In this document: positions 15,525 through 23,451 of the stretch, one piece after another
How the letters are laid out: the number at the start of each line of letters is the position of its first letter
How positions within the stretch are numbered: position 1 is the first letter of the stretch
DNA from: Bacillota bacterium
Lineage (GTDB): Bacteria > Bacillota > Clostridia > Lachnospirales > Lachnospiraceae
Direction of reading: 5' to 3'
Length of the DNA: 29,484 nucleotides
Assembly: GCA_023460575.1 (NCBI GenBank)
Contig: JAEWPQ010000118.1
Span: 1 to 29,484 of the forward strand
Position numbers and translations under genes: made by a program
Notes under the pieces: generated by a model
Seen by the model: the letters and a program-made list of their open reading frames with translations, nothing else
The model's database searches: none
What the model was told of the DNA's origin: nothing

Positions 15525-16139
15525 ATGGAGAACCAGATGTTAATCTGCCAGATCATGTCCGAAAGGGATCTGGCACCATTTGTAAGTGGAGCCATTGAGA
15601 CAGGAGAAAAGAACATCATAATCCTGCACCTGAAAAAGGACTGTTTAAGCGACATACCGCACAGAGATTTTCTGCAGATAAAAAAAGTTCTTCTTGATCC
15701 TTATATCATATCTGTTTTAGTCATTGACTGTGAGTTTTCTATGAGTCTGTGCGAAAAGATATATATATTTGATATGTGCTTTCTATCCGATCAGGCAACT
15801 ATGCGGTATGATCCGGAGCATAGGACTGGCCGTCATTTTTTGCAGCTGCTATTCGCACCCAGATTTTCATTTGGAAAAGAAGCCCGTATCATGAATTGTG
15901 AAGAACTTATAAACCATGGATTTGCCAATGCCATTTTAAGGAACGAAAGCTTTATTGAAGACCTGGAAACACAAATGTCAGACCTTACGCGGGAACGGAC
16001 GAGAGAACAGCTTCATGGGATTAAATGCTGTATGAATGTCTACAAAGATTGCTGTCTGTCAGGAGAAACAAATACAGCCGATCCTGAGACCGGTTATTTT
16101 TGTAAACTGGCACTTATAAAAACTGAGGAAGATAAATGA
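15525..16139 (+). CDS. Divergent crotonase-fold protein
   Basis: This 204-residue protein aligns by eye with the core of crotonases. SMSLCEKIYIFDMCFLSDQ (72-90) sits where GGGxELALACDIRLASE is expected. PEHRTG (97-102) matches the second-glutamate loop, and ARIMNCEELINHGFANAI matches the A-x-x-L-x-L-T-x-A-L-x-G-L-V region. Glu77 and Glu98 fall at the two catalytic positions, but the glycines of the oxyanion hole and the N-terminal SxGxD loop are missing. It may be inactive, a scaffold partner of the two intact crotonases, or an altered enzyme such as a decarboxylase or isomerase. ATG at 15525 lies 4 nt after the thioesterase; GGGGGGA upstream. Alignment is mental, so confidence is moderate. 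Confidence 0.6.
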   Translation: MENQMLICQIMSERDLAPFVSGAIETGEKNIIILHLKKDCLSDIPHRDFLQIKKVLLDPYIISVLVIDCEFSMSLCEKIYIFDMCFLSDQATMRYDPEHRTGRHFLQLLFAPRFSFGKEARIMNCEELINHGFANAILRNESFIEDLETQMSDLTRERTREQLHGIKCCMNVYKDCCLSGETNTADPETGYFCKLALIKTEEDK

Positions 16140-16140
16140 A

Positions 16141-16848
16141 GTGATGAGACTTAAATTTGAGACAATTGTTTACGAAGAATTGGAAGGCATTGCATATATC
16201 TGCATTAATATGCCTCCAGCAAATAAAATGAAATCCCAGTTCCTTTTAGAGATTTCAAAGGTTATAAAAGAATATGCCCTGTCCACAAGTGCTTCCGGAA
16301 TCATTATATATGGAAGCGGAAGGCATTTTAGTTCAGGGGCAGATGTTGGAGAACTGTTAGATTTTATCAGCTCTCATGCTGAAGTAGAAGACGGTGTGGT
16401 GACTCATTATCCGGAATGGTATGTGGATTGTAAAGAAAGCTTCAAGAAACTATTTCATATGAAAATTCCAGTGGTAAGTGCCATTGGAGGCTTCTGTATC
16501 GGATCTGGATTTGAGCTGGCGTTATCTTCCCATGTAAGAATCTGTGAGTCAGGCGCCAGGCTTGGTTTGCCGGAATCCACCTTTGGACTTTTACCTGGGG
16601 TGAACGGAACCTTGAGACTTTCGGAAGAGGCAGGTTTTTTCCGTGCCTATGAAATGATCGTAAAGGGCAGTCTGATTGATTCCCAGGAAGCGGACAGGCT
16701 GGGAATCATTGATCTTCTGGTACCAAGAAAGAGCTCCTTGGATTATGCAAGAAAGCTCATTGCTTTTATTAATGAACATCGCTGTGATTATGATTTTGCC
16801 AACCGGTTTCATTTTATAGATGGGTTTAAAGAATATTATTTTACTTAA
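16141..16848 (+). CDS. Enoyl-CoA hydratase/crotonase-family enzyme 2
   Basis: This 235-residue crotonase has GSGRHFSSGADVGELL (58-73), the oxyanion loop GGFCIGSG (116-123), Glu125 in GFELAL and Glu145 in GLPESTFGLLPG, so the hydratase machinery looks complete. Start is GTG at 16141 or ATG at 16144, one to four nt after the previous gene, with GAGGAAG in that gene as ribosome-binding site. It is the third crotonase-fold protein in a row. Having two intact enzymes suggests different chain lengths, different double-bond positions (dehydration versus shift), or action on CoA versus ACP thioesters; none can be decided from sequence. Confidence 0.9.
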   Translation: MMRLKFETIVYEELEGIAYICINMPPANKMKSQFLLEISKVIKEYALSTSASGIIIYGSGRHFSSGADVGELLDFISSHAEVEDGVVTHYPEWYVDCKESFKKLFHMKIPVVSAIGGFCIGSGFELALSSHVRICESGARLGLPESTFGLLPGVNGTLRLSEEAGFFRAYEMIVKGSLIDSQEADRLGIIDLLVPRKSSLDYARKLIAFINEHRCDYDFANRFHFIDGFKEYYFT

Positions 16849-16865
16849 AGAGGGGAGTCCATCCG

Positions 16866-17978
16866 ATGGCTATCAATGTAAAATTATCTGGCGCAGGTAC
16901 ATACCTTCCTGGAAACCCCATTGATTTTGACGAAATCAATGATTATCTGGGAGAATTTAGTGAGGCGCCTAAAAAGATCAGAAACTGGGCAGGAAGAGTC
17001 CAGCCTATTATTAAAGAAATGCTTGGGATCAATCACTGCTACTATGCTTTTGACAACAAGACAAGGACATTTGTGGATGACAATTTAACAATGTCCGTCA
17101 AAGCGGCTAAAAAGGCCATGGAAGAAGCTGGTGTTTTGGCAAAGGATATTGATCTTTTAATATACGGCGGTGCTTATTCCCATCAGATTCCACCCCTTAC
17201 TACCAGAATACAGGAAGAACTGGGGATCGATATGTGCGGAGAGATCCACATTCATTCCAACTGCACTTCTATCTACAAAGCAATTAAGCTGGCCCATGTC
17301 ATGCTTGCTTCAGGAGAATATAAGAATGCGCTTGTGATCTCTTCCAGTGTGGCAAGTTCCTGTTTTATCCCCGAATTTTATAATCAGACACTTATTACCA
17401 AAGAAGACATTTTCCTGCGCTGGTATCTCTGTGACGGGGCAGGTGCTATGGTATTTTCTGCGGTGAAAAATGAAAAGGAAGGGCTTTATCTGGAAGATAC
17501 CTACTTTGAATCCGCGGGGAGCAGAAAAAAATCAGCTATGGGAAACAGCTATCCCTTCCACTGGACCAATCCCAAAGAGGATTATCAGAACGGCTATCAT
17601 CATATCCGTCAGATTTATTTAAATGAAATGCGGGATTATGCAATGGAAGAAAATGGAAAAACTATCTTTTATAATGCCCTGGTTCGCATGTTAAATGAAA
17701 AAAATATTGATTTAAAAGACTTAAAGCATTTTGTAGTAAATATGCCCTCAAAATTTGTGAGAGAGCTGATTATTGAAGAATGTCTTGGCCTTGGTATCCG
17801 CAAAGACCAGTTTTACAGTGCCATTGAAGATGTGGGATATGCGGGTCCTCCCGCCGCTCTTATTTCCATTGACAATCTGTTAAAGGAACACACCTATGAG
17901 AGCGGGGATCTGATTTTCAGCTTTGTCATGGAGGTTAGTAAATTCATGCAGGCAGGTTTTACTTTAAGAAAAATATAA
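16866..17978 (+). CDS. KAS III-like protein lacking the catalytic His and Asn
   Basis: This 370-residue thiolase-fold protein is related to KAS III. The nucleophile is kept as Cys133 in SNCTSIYKA. Where KAS III has HQAN the sequence is NMPS (Asn292 in place of His), and the G-N-T-S/G-A-A-S motif reads GYAGPPAA (Tyr325 in place of Asn). The glycine-rich C-terminal turn is also altered (FSFVMEVSKF). The protein is longer than standard KAS III, with inserts around 208-260. It may therefore catalyse acyl transfer (ester, amide or transthioesterification) as reported for other KAS III homologues with altered triads, rather than decarboxylative condensation. It is not an HMG-CoA synthase by its motifs. 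ATG at 16866, GAGGGGAG upstream. Confidence 0.82.
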   Translation: MAINVKLSGAGTYLPGNPIDFDEINDYLGEFSEAPKKIRNWAGRVQPIIKEMLGINHCYYAFDNKTRTFVDDNLTMSVKAAKKAMEEAGVLAKDIDLLIYGGAYSHQIPPLTTRIQEELGIDMCGEIHIHSNCTSIYKAIKLAHVMLASGEYKNALVISSSVASSCFIPEFYNQTLITKEDIFLRWYLCDGAGAMVFSAVKNEKEGLYLEDTYFESAGSRKKSAMGNSYPFHWTNPKEDYQNGYHHIRQIYLNEMRDYAMEENGKTIFYNALVRMLNEKNIDLKDLKHFVVNMPSKFVRELIIEECLGLGIRKDQFYSAIEDVGYAGPPAALISIDNLLKEHTYESGDLIFSFVMEVSKFMQAGFTLRKI

Positions 17979-17993
17979 AGTGAGGAGCAGGAA

Positions 17994-19391
17994 ATGAAAA
18001 TACTATTGGTAAATCCGCCCATTCCCAGAGTTTTCCGTATGTTTGATTTTGCTGACGAGGCCGTAAGAAAATCGTTTGGAAGAAGAGTCATGGTGGGTCC
18101 TCCTCTGGCTTTAAATGAGCTGGCAAGCATGGTACCTGACGATGAAGTGGTGATTCTGGATCAAAAAACAGAAGAAGATAATATACCGGGATATGATTTT
18201 GCCCAGGCGTATGTGGAAGAGTTAAAACGTTTTTCACCTGATTTTGTGGGAGTTACCTGCATTACTGCCCAGTATAATTCGGTACTGAAAATTTTAAATA
18301 TCACAAAAGAATATGACAAAAACATTTTAACTATGGTAGGCGGCATACATCCCACCCTCTGCCCTGATTCTTTTTCAGGCTCCAGGGCCGATCTTGTTAC
18401 CGTTGGTATTGGAAAATACAGCTTTAAAAAGATGGTAGAGATATTTAAGGCAGATGGCTGGCTGGCAGATTTCAGTAAGATCACGGGACTTGGGCTCAAT
18501 AAAGGGACCAGCATTTTTTATACCCAGTCCATCTGCAGCCTCAGCACCGAGGAGATTAAGGAGCAGCATATCCTGGATACTGTTATGCCAAACCGGAAGC
18601 TGACGGATAAATATAATTATACCATTCGGCAGATGGGAAAAAAGATTCATTATATCAGTACCTCCCAGGGGTGTACCCACAAATGTAACTTTTGCAGCAT
18701 CTGGCAGACCACGGGCGGACGGTATTTTCATAAAGATGTGGAATGCATTATCCGGGAATTAAAGACAATGGATGAATATCCCATTATCCGTTTCTGCGAT
18801 GCCAATACCTTTGGTGATATAAAAAAGGCCAGACTTTTATTTACCAGAATTATTGAAGAAGGATTAAATAACCATTATTATCTGGCAGATCTGCGCACGG
18901 ATACGGTGATCCGGCATCCGGATATTATTGAGCTTGCTGTAAAAGCAGGGCTTCGGATCACAATCTGCGGATTAGAAGCTACCAGCAATGAAGAGCTGGA
19001 AGCTTATAATAAGCAAAACACCATCGAGAATATTTCCGGTGCCTTAAAGTTTTTAAACAGCCTTGGGATCTTAGTCAACGGCAACTACATAGTAAGACCG
19101 GAATATGTGGAATCAGATTTTGACCGGGTGGCACAGTTTGTAAGCGATAATCCCATTTATCATGCCGGCTTTACGGTACTGACTCCGTTTCCGGGAACAG
19201 AACTTTATGAGACGATGAAAAAAGACATCATTAATCATAACCTGGATTACTACAATTTAACCAATGCAGTAGTAGAAACCGTGTTGCCGGAGCCGAAATT
19301 TTATGAACAGGTTGGAAAACTGTATAAGACCAGCAAAATTGCAGGAGATGAATACCGCCTTAAATTTGGAAGTGACCTGCTGGTAGAATAG
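17994..19391 (+). CDS. B12-binding radical SAM enzyme
   Basis: The N-terminal part (about 1-155) resembles a cobalamin-binding Rossmann domain as found in BchE-like radical SAM enzymes. It opens KILLVNPPIPRVFR and contains LASMVPDDEVVILDQ and GGIHPTLCPD. The radical SAM domain (about 215-430) has the cluster motif CTHKCNFC (Cys227, 231, 234), preceded by YISTSQG, and a GLEATSNEELEAYNK segment. Family members methylate unactivated carbons or perform ring formation and rearrangement. It would need reduced ferredoxin or similar donors, as do its operon neighbours. ATG at 17994 follows GAGGAGCAGGAA. Reaction and substrate are unknown; it is a prime candidate for an unusual carbon-skeleton modification of the acyl chain. 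Confidence 0.92.
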   Translation: MKILLVNPPIPRVFRMFDFADEAVRKSFGRRVMVGPPLALNELASMVPDDEVVILDQKTEEDNIPGYDFAQAYVEELKRFSPDFVGVTCITAQYNSVLKILNITKEYDKNILTMVGGIHPTLCPDSFSGSRADLVTVGIGKYSFKKMVEIFKADGWLADFSKITGLGLNKGTSIFYTQSICSLSTEEIKEQHILDTVMPNRKLTDKYNYTIRQMGKKIHYISTSQGCTHKCNFCSIWQTTGGRYFHKDVECIIRELKTMDEYPIIRFCDANTFGDIKKARLLFTRIIEEGLNNHYYLADLRTDTVIRHPDIIELAVKAGLRITICGLEATSNEELEAYNKQNTIENISGALKFLNSLGILVNGNYIVRPEYVESDFDRVAQFVSDNPIYHAGFTVLTPFPGTELYETMKKDIINHNLDYYNLTNAVVETVLPEPKFYEQVGKLYKTSKIAGDEYRLKFGSDLLVE

Positions 19392-19398
19392 GAAAAGA

Positions 19399-20505
19399 AT
19401 GACAATAGGAATCGTTGGATCAGGAAGAATGGGACAGGATCTTTTCTTTTCGCTGATGGAATATGACTGCCAGGTCATACTGGTCTCCAGAAACCAGGAG
19501 CAGATTGATAAGATCACAAAGAAAATACAGAAAAAACGAAGAAGAGACCAACAGCTCATTGGGGAAAAAACTCCCATAATCACAGACAAGCTGGCTGACT
19601 TAGCTGGCTGTGATATAATTATAGAGACTGTAATAGAAGATTTAAACGTTAAGCAGGAAATCTTTCAACGATTGGAAGGGATTGCTAAAAATACCTGTAT
19701 CTTTGCAACCAATACTTCTTCTCTTGATGTAAGAGATGTGTTTTTTTATGGAAAGGCGAAAGAGCGATGTCTGGGACTTCACTATTTCTATCCATTAAAA
19801 GTGATTTCTACAGCAGAAGTAAATGCAGGTCCGGATACAAGTGAGGAGACGGTGAAAGAAATGGTTAAGTTCCTTTCTATGACCGGCAGAAAACCTTTGG
19901 TATTAAGGGGGGAAAGCCGCCTGGTGTTATCAAAGCTTTTGATCTCATTGGCCGCATATGCCTATAAGCTGTCATTAGAAGGGGAACTTACTTTAAAAGA
20001 GCTTGATCAGATCACAAAGCAGGTGCTTCTCTTTGGAATCTTTGAAATGGTGGATTCGACTGGTTTCCCAATCATCTCTCAGTGCCTGATTAATCTGCCG
20101 GATCACCTTCATTCTAACCTTTTTAAGCCTCTTCTTTTACAAGTATCTGATTTCATGAAGCAGGGGAAAGACGGTAGAAGGGGAGAGGGGCTTCTATCCT
20201 CAGAAGATTCCGGTAAGAGAGCTGCCGCTTATATTGTAAACCGGGAAGAGTGTTACGAGGTATATGGGATAAGATTTCTTTCTTTTCTGCTTAATGAAAT
20301 TGCGCGGTACATGGAAGATCCGTTCTTAGACAATAAGCAGTTTCAGGAAAGTATAGAGGAAGTCTTAGGCGTATCTGCCTCGCTAAAATCTCTTTATACG
20401 GAGCTGAAAGAGGAGACGCTTTTAGAAACCTTAATGACTGAATATAAAAAGACTTTGGATCCGTTGTTTCTTCCAGCAGATTTTAAGGTATATCGTAAAC
20501 TTTAG
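19399..20505 (+). CDS. 3-hydroxyacyl-CoA dehydrogenase-family protein
   Basis: This 368-residue protein belongs to the FadB/PaaH-type 3-hydroxyacyl-CoA dehydrogenases. The NAD site is GIVGSGRMGQDLF (4-16). ETVIEDLNVKQEIF (76-89), ATNTSSLDV (103-111) and the catalytic His128 with Glu140 (GLHYFYPLKVISTAEV) are in place. The later N-R-L-L motif, whose Asn is catalytic, appears as SKLL, so one residue may be changed. It is likely to reduce a 3-keto thioester with NADH in the biosynthetic direction, filling the place of a ketoreductase, since no FabG-type enzyme is present. The C-terminal part (about 190-368) is longer and less conserved. ATG at 19399 follows TAGGAAAAG. Confidence 0.85.
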   Translation: MTIGIVGSGRMGQDLFFSLMEYDCQVILVSRNQEQIDKITKKIQKKRRRDQQLIGEKTPIITDKLADLAGCDIIIETVIEDLNVKQEIFQRLEGIAKNTCIFATNTSSLDVRDVFFYGKAKERCLGLHYFYPLKVISTAEVNAGPDTSEETVKEMVKFLSMTGRKPLVLRGESRLVLSKLLISLAAYAYKLSLEGELTLKELDQITKQVLLFGIFEMVDSTGFPIISQCLINLPDHLHSNLFKPLLLQVSDFMKQGKDGRRGEGLLSSEDSGKRAAAYIVNREECYEVYGIRFLSFLLNEIARYMEDPFLDNKQFQESIEEVLGVSASLKSLYTELKEETLLETLMTEYKKTLDPLFLPADFKVYRKL

Positions 20506-20514
20506 GGGGTATCC

Positions 20515-21741
20515 ATGAAAGATAACAAGACCGTAATTACAGGTATGGGAATGATAAATGCTTTAGGAAACACCATGGAAGAAAGCTTTTGTAAAATGAT
20601 CAGAGGAGCTTCCGGAGTAAAACCGATTACGCTGTTTGATCCGACCGGATTAGAGACAAAGATTGCTGCTCAGGTGGATAACAGCTTTTTAGAAAAGGCA
20701 AAAGAGCTGATAAAGAAGAGAGAGCGCGGCAAGATGACCCGCTTAACCCAGATGGCGTTAGTGGCTGCGGATGAAGCCGTGAAAGACAGCGGAATCGATT
20801 TCGATTCCTGTGACAGAAGCCGGGTGGCAGTGATTTTGGGAATCGTAACGACTGCTTACAGCGACGTGGAAAAAGAACAGTCAGAAAGTAACAGTATTGT
20901 TAAATCAATGCCTAATGCTCCCAGTGCATGGATCTCTATCCGATATGGACTTAAAGGTCCGAACTTTAATGTATCCACAGCCTGTGCCTCATCTGCTTAT
21001 GCCATTGCATTGGGGCAGCAGCTGATTCAATCCGGTTTTGCAGATGTGGTCATTACCGGAGGTGCCGACTCACACATTCAAAAAGACTATATCAAAGGCT
21101 TTAATCAGATTATGACACTTTCCGTAAAGAACGAAACGCCGGAATCTGCCTGCTGTCCTTTCTCCAGGAACCGGGATGGATTTGTTATGGGGGAAGGGGC
21201 CGGCATTATGATTCTGGAATCAGAAGCACATGCAAAGAAACGGGGAGCCAGAATCTATGCAGAGGTAGGAGGCTGTGCCATAACAAGTGATGCAGGAGAC
21301 ATCACGGCACCGGAAGCAGACGGTGTTATGATGGCAAAGACCATGAAGCTTGCCATGGACCAGGCCGAAGTAAACCCGGCAGACATTGATTATATCAATG
21401 CACACGGAACCTCCACCTATTTAAATGACAAATACGAGACTATGGCCATCAAATCCTGCTTTGGCTCCCATGCAGCTGACCTTTATGTATCTTCCACCAA
21501 ATCCATGATCGGCCATACGGTGGGGGCATCCGGAGTGATTGAGGGGATTGTTACAGTTTTAACTATTAATCAGAGTATCATTACCCCAACCATCAATTAT
21601 AAGGAGCCGGACCCGGAACTGGATTTAAATTATGTACCCAATGTCTCAATCCAAAAACAGGTGAACATGGCAATCTCTAATTCCTTTGGTTTTGGAGGAC
21701 ATAATGCCAGCATATTATATAAAAAATACGAAGGAGAATGA
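20515..21741 (+). CDS. 3-oxoacyl-ACP synthase II (FabF-like KAS II)
   Basis: This 408-residue condensing enzyme carries the full KAS I/II triad: Cys157 (VSTACASSAYAI), His297 (NAHGTSTYLND) and His334 (MIGHTVGASG), with the supporting Lys329 (STKSMIG). The ISNSFGFGGHNAS end is canonical. It should elongate ACP-bound chains with malonyl-ACP. The length is standard, with no chain-length-factor partner, so it resembles a single KS rather than a type II aromatic KS/CLF pair. ATG at 20515, after TAGGGGGTATCC. Its stop overlaps the first possible rmlB start (ATGA). It is likely the elongating KS of the pathway. Confidence 0.95.
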   Translation: MKDNKTVITGMGMINALGNTMEESFCKMIRGASGVKPITLFDPTGLETKIAAQVDNSFLEKAKELIKKRERGKMTRLTQMALVAADEAVKDSGIDFDSCDRSRVAVILGIVTTAYSDVEKEQSESNSIVKSMPNAPSAWISIRYGLKGPNFNVSTACASSAYAIALGQQLIQSGFADVVITGGADSHIQKDYIKGFNQIMTLSVKNETPESACCPFSRNRDGFVMGEGAGIMILESEAHAKKRGARIYAEVGGCAITSDAGDITAPEADGVMMAKTMKLAMDQAEVNPADIDYINAHGTSTYLNDKYETMAIKSCFGSHAADLYVSSTKSMIGHTVGASGVIEGIVTVLTINQSIITPTINYKEPDPELDLNYVPNVSIQKQVNMAISNSFGFGGHNASILYKKYEGE

Positions 21742-21743
21742 AG

Positions 21744-22745
21744 ATGAAAAAATATTTAGTTACTGGCGGTGCCGGATTTATTGGTTCAAACTTCGTGAAA
21801 TATTTATATGAGAAGGAGACCGATATTCATGTGACTGTGCTGGATAAGCTTACATATTCCGGTAATATGGATAATCTGGCAGATGTTACAGACCGGCAGG
21901 ATTTTAAGTTTGTAAAAGGAGACATCTGCGACTCTGATCTGGTGGAAACGCTGATGGAGGGTATTAATGTTGTAGTCAATTTTGCAGCAGAGGTTGCAGT
22001 GGATCGTTCCATCGGAAATACACAGGACTTTTTAATGACCGATGTGATTGGTGTATATGTTCTTTTGGAGCATGCATTAAAAAATCGGGATACTCTGGAA
22101 AAATTCATTCAGATTTCCACAGATGAGGTGTATGGCCAGATTCAGGAGGGAAGTTTTTATGAGACCTCAGAATTAAAACCCAGGAACCCCTATTCTGCCT
22201 CAAAGACAGGAGGGGATCGTCTGGCTTACAGCTATTTTGCTACCTACGGTCTTCCTGTCTGTATCACAAGAGCTTCCAATACCTACGGACCGTACGCATA
22301 TCCGGAAAAGGTAATTCCCTTATTTATCACCAATCTTTATGAAGGAATTCCGGTTCCCGTGTTTGGTGACGGCAGCCAGATCAGAGACTGGCTGTATGTA
22401 AAAGATCATTGCAGCGGGATCTATCACGTAATCAAAGATGGAAAAAACGGAGAAGTTTATAATGTGGGCGGGGCTCAGGAAGTCACAAATTTAGCTCTGA
22501 CGAAACAAATATTAGCTCTTATGAGAAAAGACGAATCCCTGATTCGTTATGTAAATGACAGACCGGGACATGATCTTCGTTACAGTTTAAATACTGACAA
22601 GCTCCGGGCGCTTGGCTGGCTGCCGGAATATGATATCTCTTCCGGGCTTTCCCTAACGGTGGATTGGTATGTAAATCACACGGAGTACTGGAAAAAATTA
22701 AGAGATGGAATGGATCAGCGTTATTTCAAAGGGTTTTGGAACTGA
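21744..22745 (+). CDS. rmlB: dTDP-glucose 4,6-dehydratase
   Basis: This extended short-chain dehydrogenase converts dTDP-glucose to dTDP-4-keto-6-deoxyglucose. Visible motifs are the NAD loop GGAGFIGSNF, the catalytic STDEVYG segment with Thr-Asp-Glu, and YSASK with the catalytic Tyr/Lys. RASNTYGPYAYPEKVIPLF and the DWLYVKDHCSG segment are typical of RmlB. ATG at 21744 lies 8 nt after AAGGAG; ATG at 21738, which overlaps the fabF stop, would add two residues. It pairs functionally with rmlA, although 15 kb separates them within the operon. No RmlC (3,5-epimerase) is visible, which argues against dTDP-L-rhamnose. Confidence 0.95.
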   Translation: MKKYLVTGGAGFIGSNFVKYLYEKETDIHVTVLDKLTYSGNMDNLADVTDRQDFKFVKGDICDSDLVETLMEGINVVVNFAAEVAVDRSIGNTQDFLMTDVIGVYVLLEHALKNRDTLEKFIQISTDEVYGQIQEGSFYETSELKPRNPYSASKTGGDRLAYSYFATYGLPVCITRASNTYGPYAYPEKVIPLFITNLYEGIPVPVFGDGSQIRDWLYVKDHCSGIYHVIKDGKNGEVYNVGGAQEVTNLALTKQILALMRKDESLIRYVNDRPGHDLRYSLNTDKLRALGWLPEYDISSGLSLTVDWYVNHTEYWKKLRDGMDQRYFKGFWN

Positions 22746-22773
22746 GAGTGCTGTGTACGGTCTTTTAACTCTT

Positions 22774-23451
22774 ATGAAACTTGGGGCAGTTATTCTCCTA
22801 AAAAAAGACGTGTATCTGGCTGACTTAGACCAATGCAGAGCAGTAACTGAGATCCCTTATGAAAATTATTTATCAGAAGATGAGAAAGAGCGGTTAAACC
22901 TTATCACGATTCCGCAGTCAAGAAACACAATGATGCTGCGGCGTTCACTGACCAGAATGATATTAAGCAGTTATCTGAATTGTTATCCGGAAAAGATACG
23001 ATTTTACAGGAATTCCTACGGAAAACCTTCAGTCATAGAGCCAGTCACAGATTTGAAATTCAATCTCTCTCACAGCGGAAATCATCTGATTTTGATTACA
23101 GACAGAAACCGGGAGGCAGGTGTTGATATAGAAACAGCACATTCTTTAAAAAAAAGAAAGTATGAGATCATGGAATCCCTCTATTCCCCGGAAGAATCCG
23201 CCTTCTATCAGAGCCTTTCTAAAACGGAGCAGTACCAGATGTTTTGCAGAACCTGGGTCATGAAAGAAGCAGTCATAAAGGCACTTTCACTGGGCCTTAC
23301 TGCTGATTTGGGAAAGATCTCTCTTCCGGTTGCTGCGGATCGTTCCGGCTCCATACTGACTTTGGATTTTTATAATGCAGTGCTTAAAATACAGTGGATC
23401 ACAAAAGAAGACAGTCACATTGCAATTGCATATCGGGAGGAAGAAATATGA
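22774..23451 (+). CDS. Sfp-type 4'-phosphopantetheinyl transferase
   Basis: This enzyme attaches phosphopantetheine from CoA to carrier proteins. The 225-residue length and motifs fit the Sfp class: FNLSHSG (96-102), the magnesium-binding GVDIE (Asp118, Glu120) and WVMKEAVIKALSLG (Trp161, Lys164, Glu165). ATG at 22774 is chosen because similarity to the Sfp N terminus starts right after it; upstream in-frame sequence from 22705 lies inside rmlB. Its stop overlaps the next gene's start (ATGA). It probably activates the two ACPs of this operon, supporting a dedicated assembly line. Confidence 0.92.
   Translation: MKLGAVILLKKDVYLADLDQCRAVTEIPYENYLSEDEKERLNLITIPQSRNTMMLRRSLTRMILSSYLNCYPEKIRFYRNSYGKPSVIEPVTDLKFNLSHSGNHLILITDRNREAGVDIETAHSLKKRKYEIMESLYSPEESAFYQSLSKTEQYQMFCRTWVMKEAVIKALSLGLTADLGKISLPVAADRSGSILTLDFYNAVLKIQWITKEDSHIAIAYREEEI

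Noticed and set aside
14033..21741. Classical HMG-CoA-synthase beta-branching cassette (ACP, KS, HMGS, two ECHs) as in trans-AT polyketides
   Set aside because: The 16866 protein has KAS III-like rather than HMG-CoA synthase motifs, the KAS II keeps its active-site Cys (decarboxylating cassette KSs usually have Ser), and no modular PKS is present.
20515..21741. Type II aromatic polyketide synthase with a KS/CLF pair
   Set aside because: Only one FabF-type protein is present and it is catalytically complete; no chain-length factor follows.
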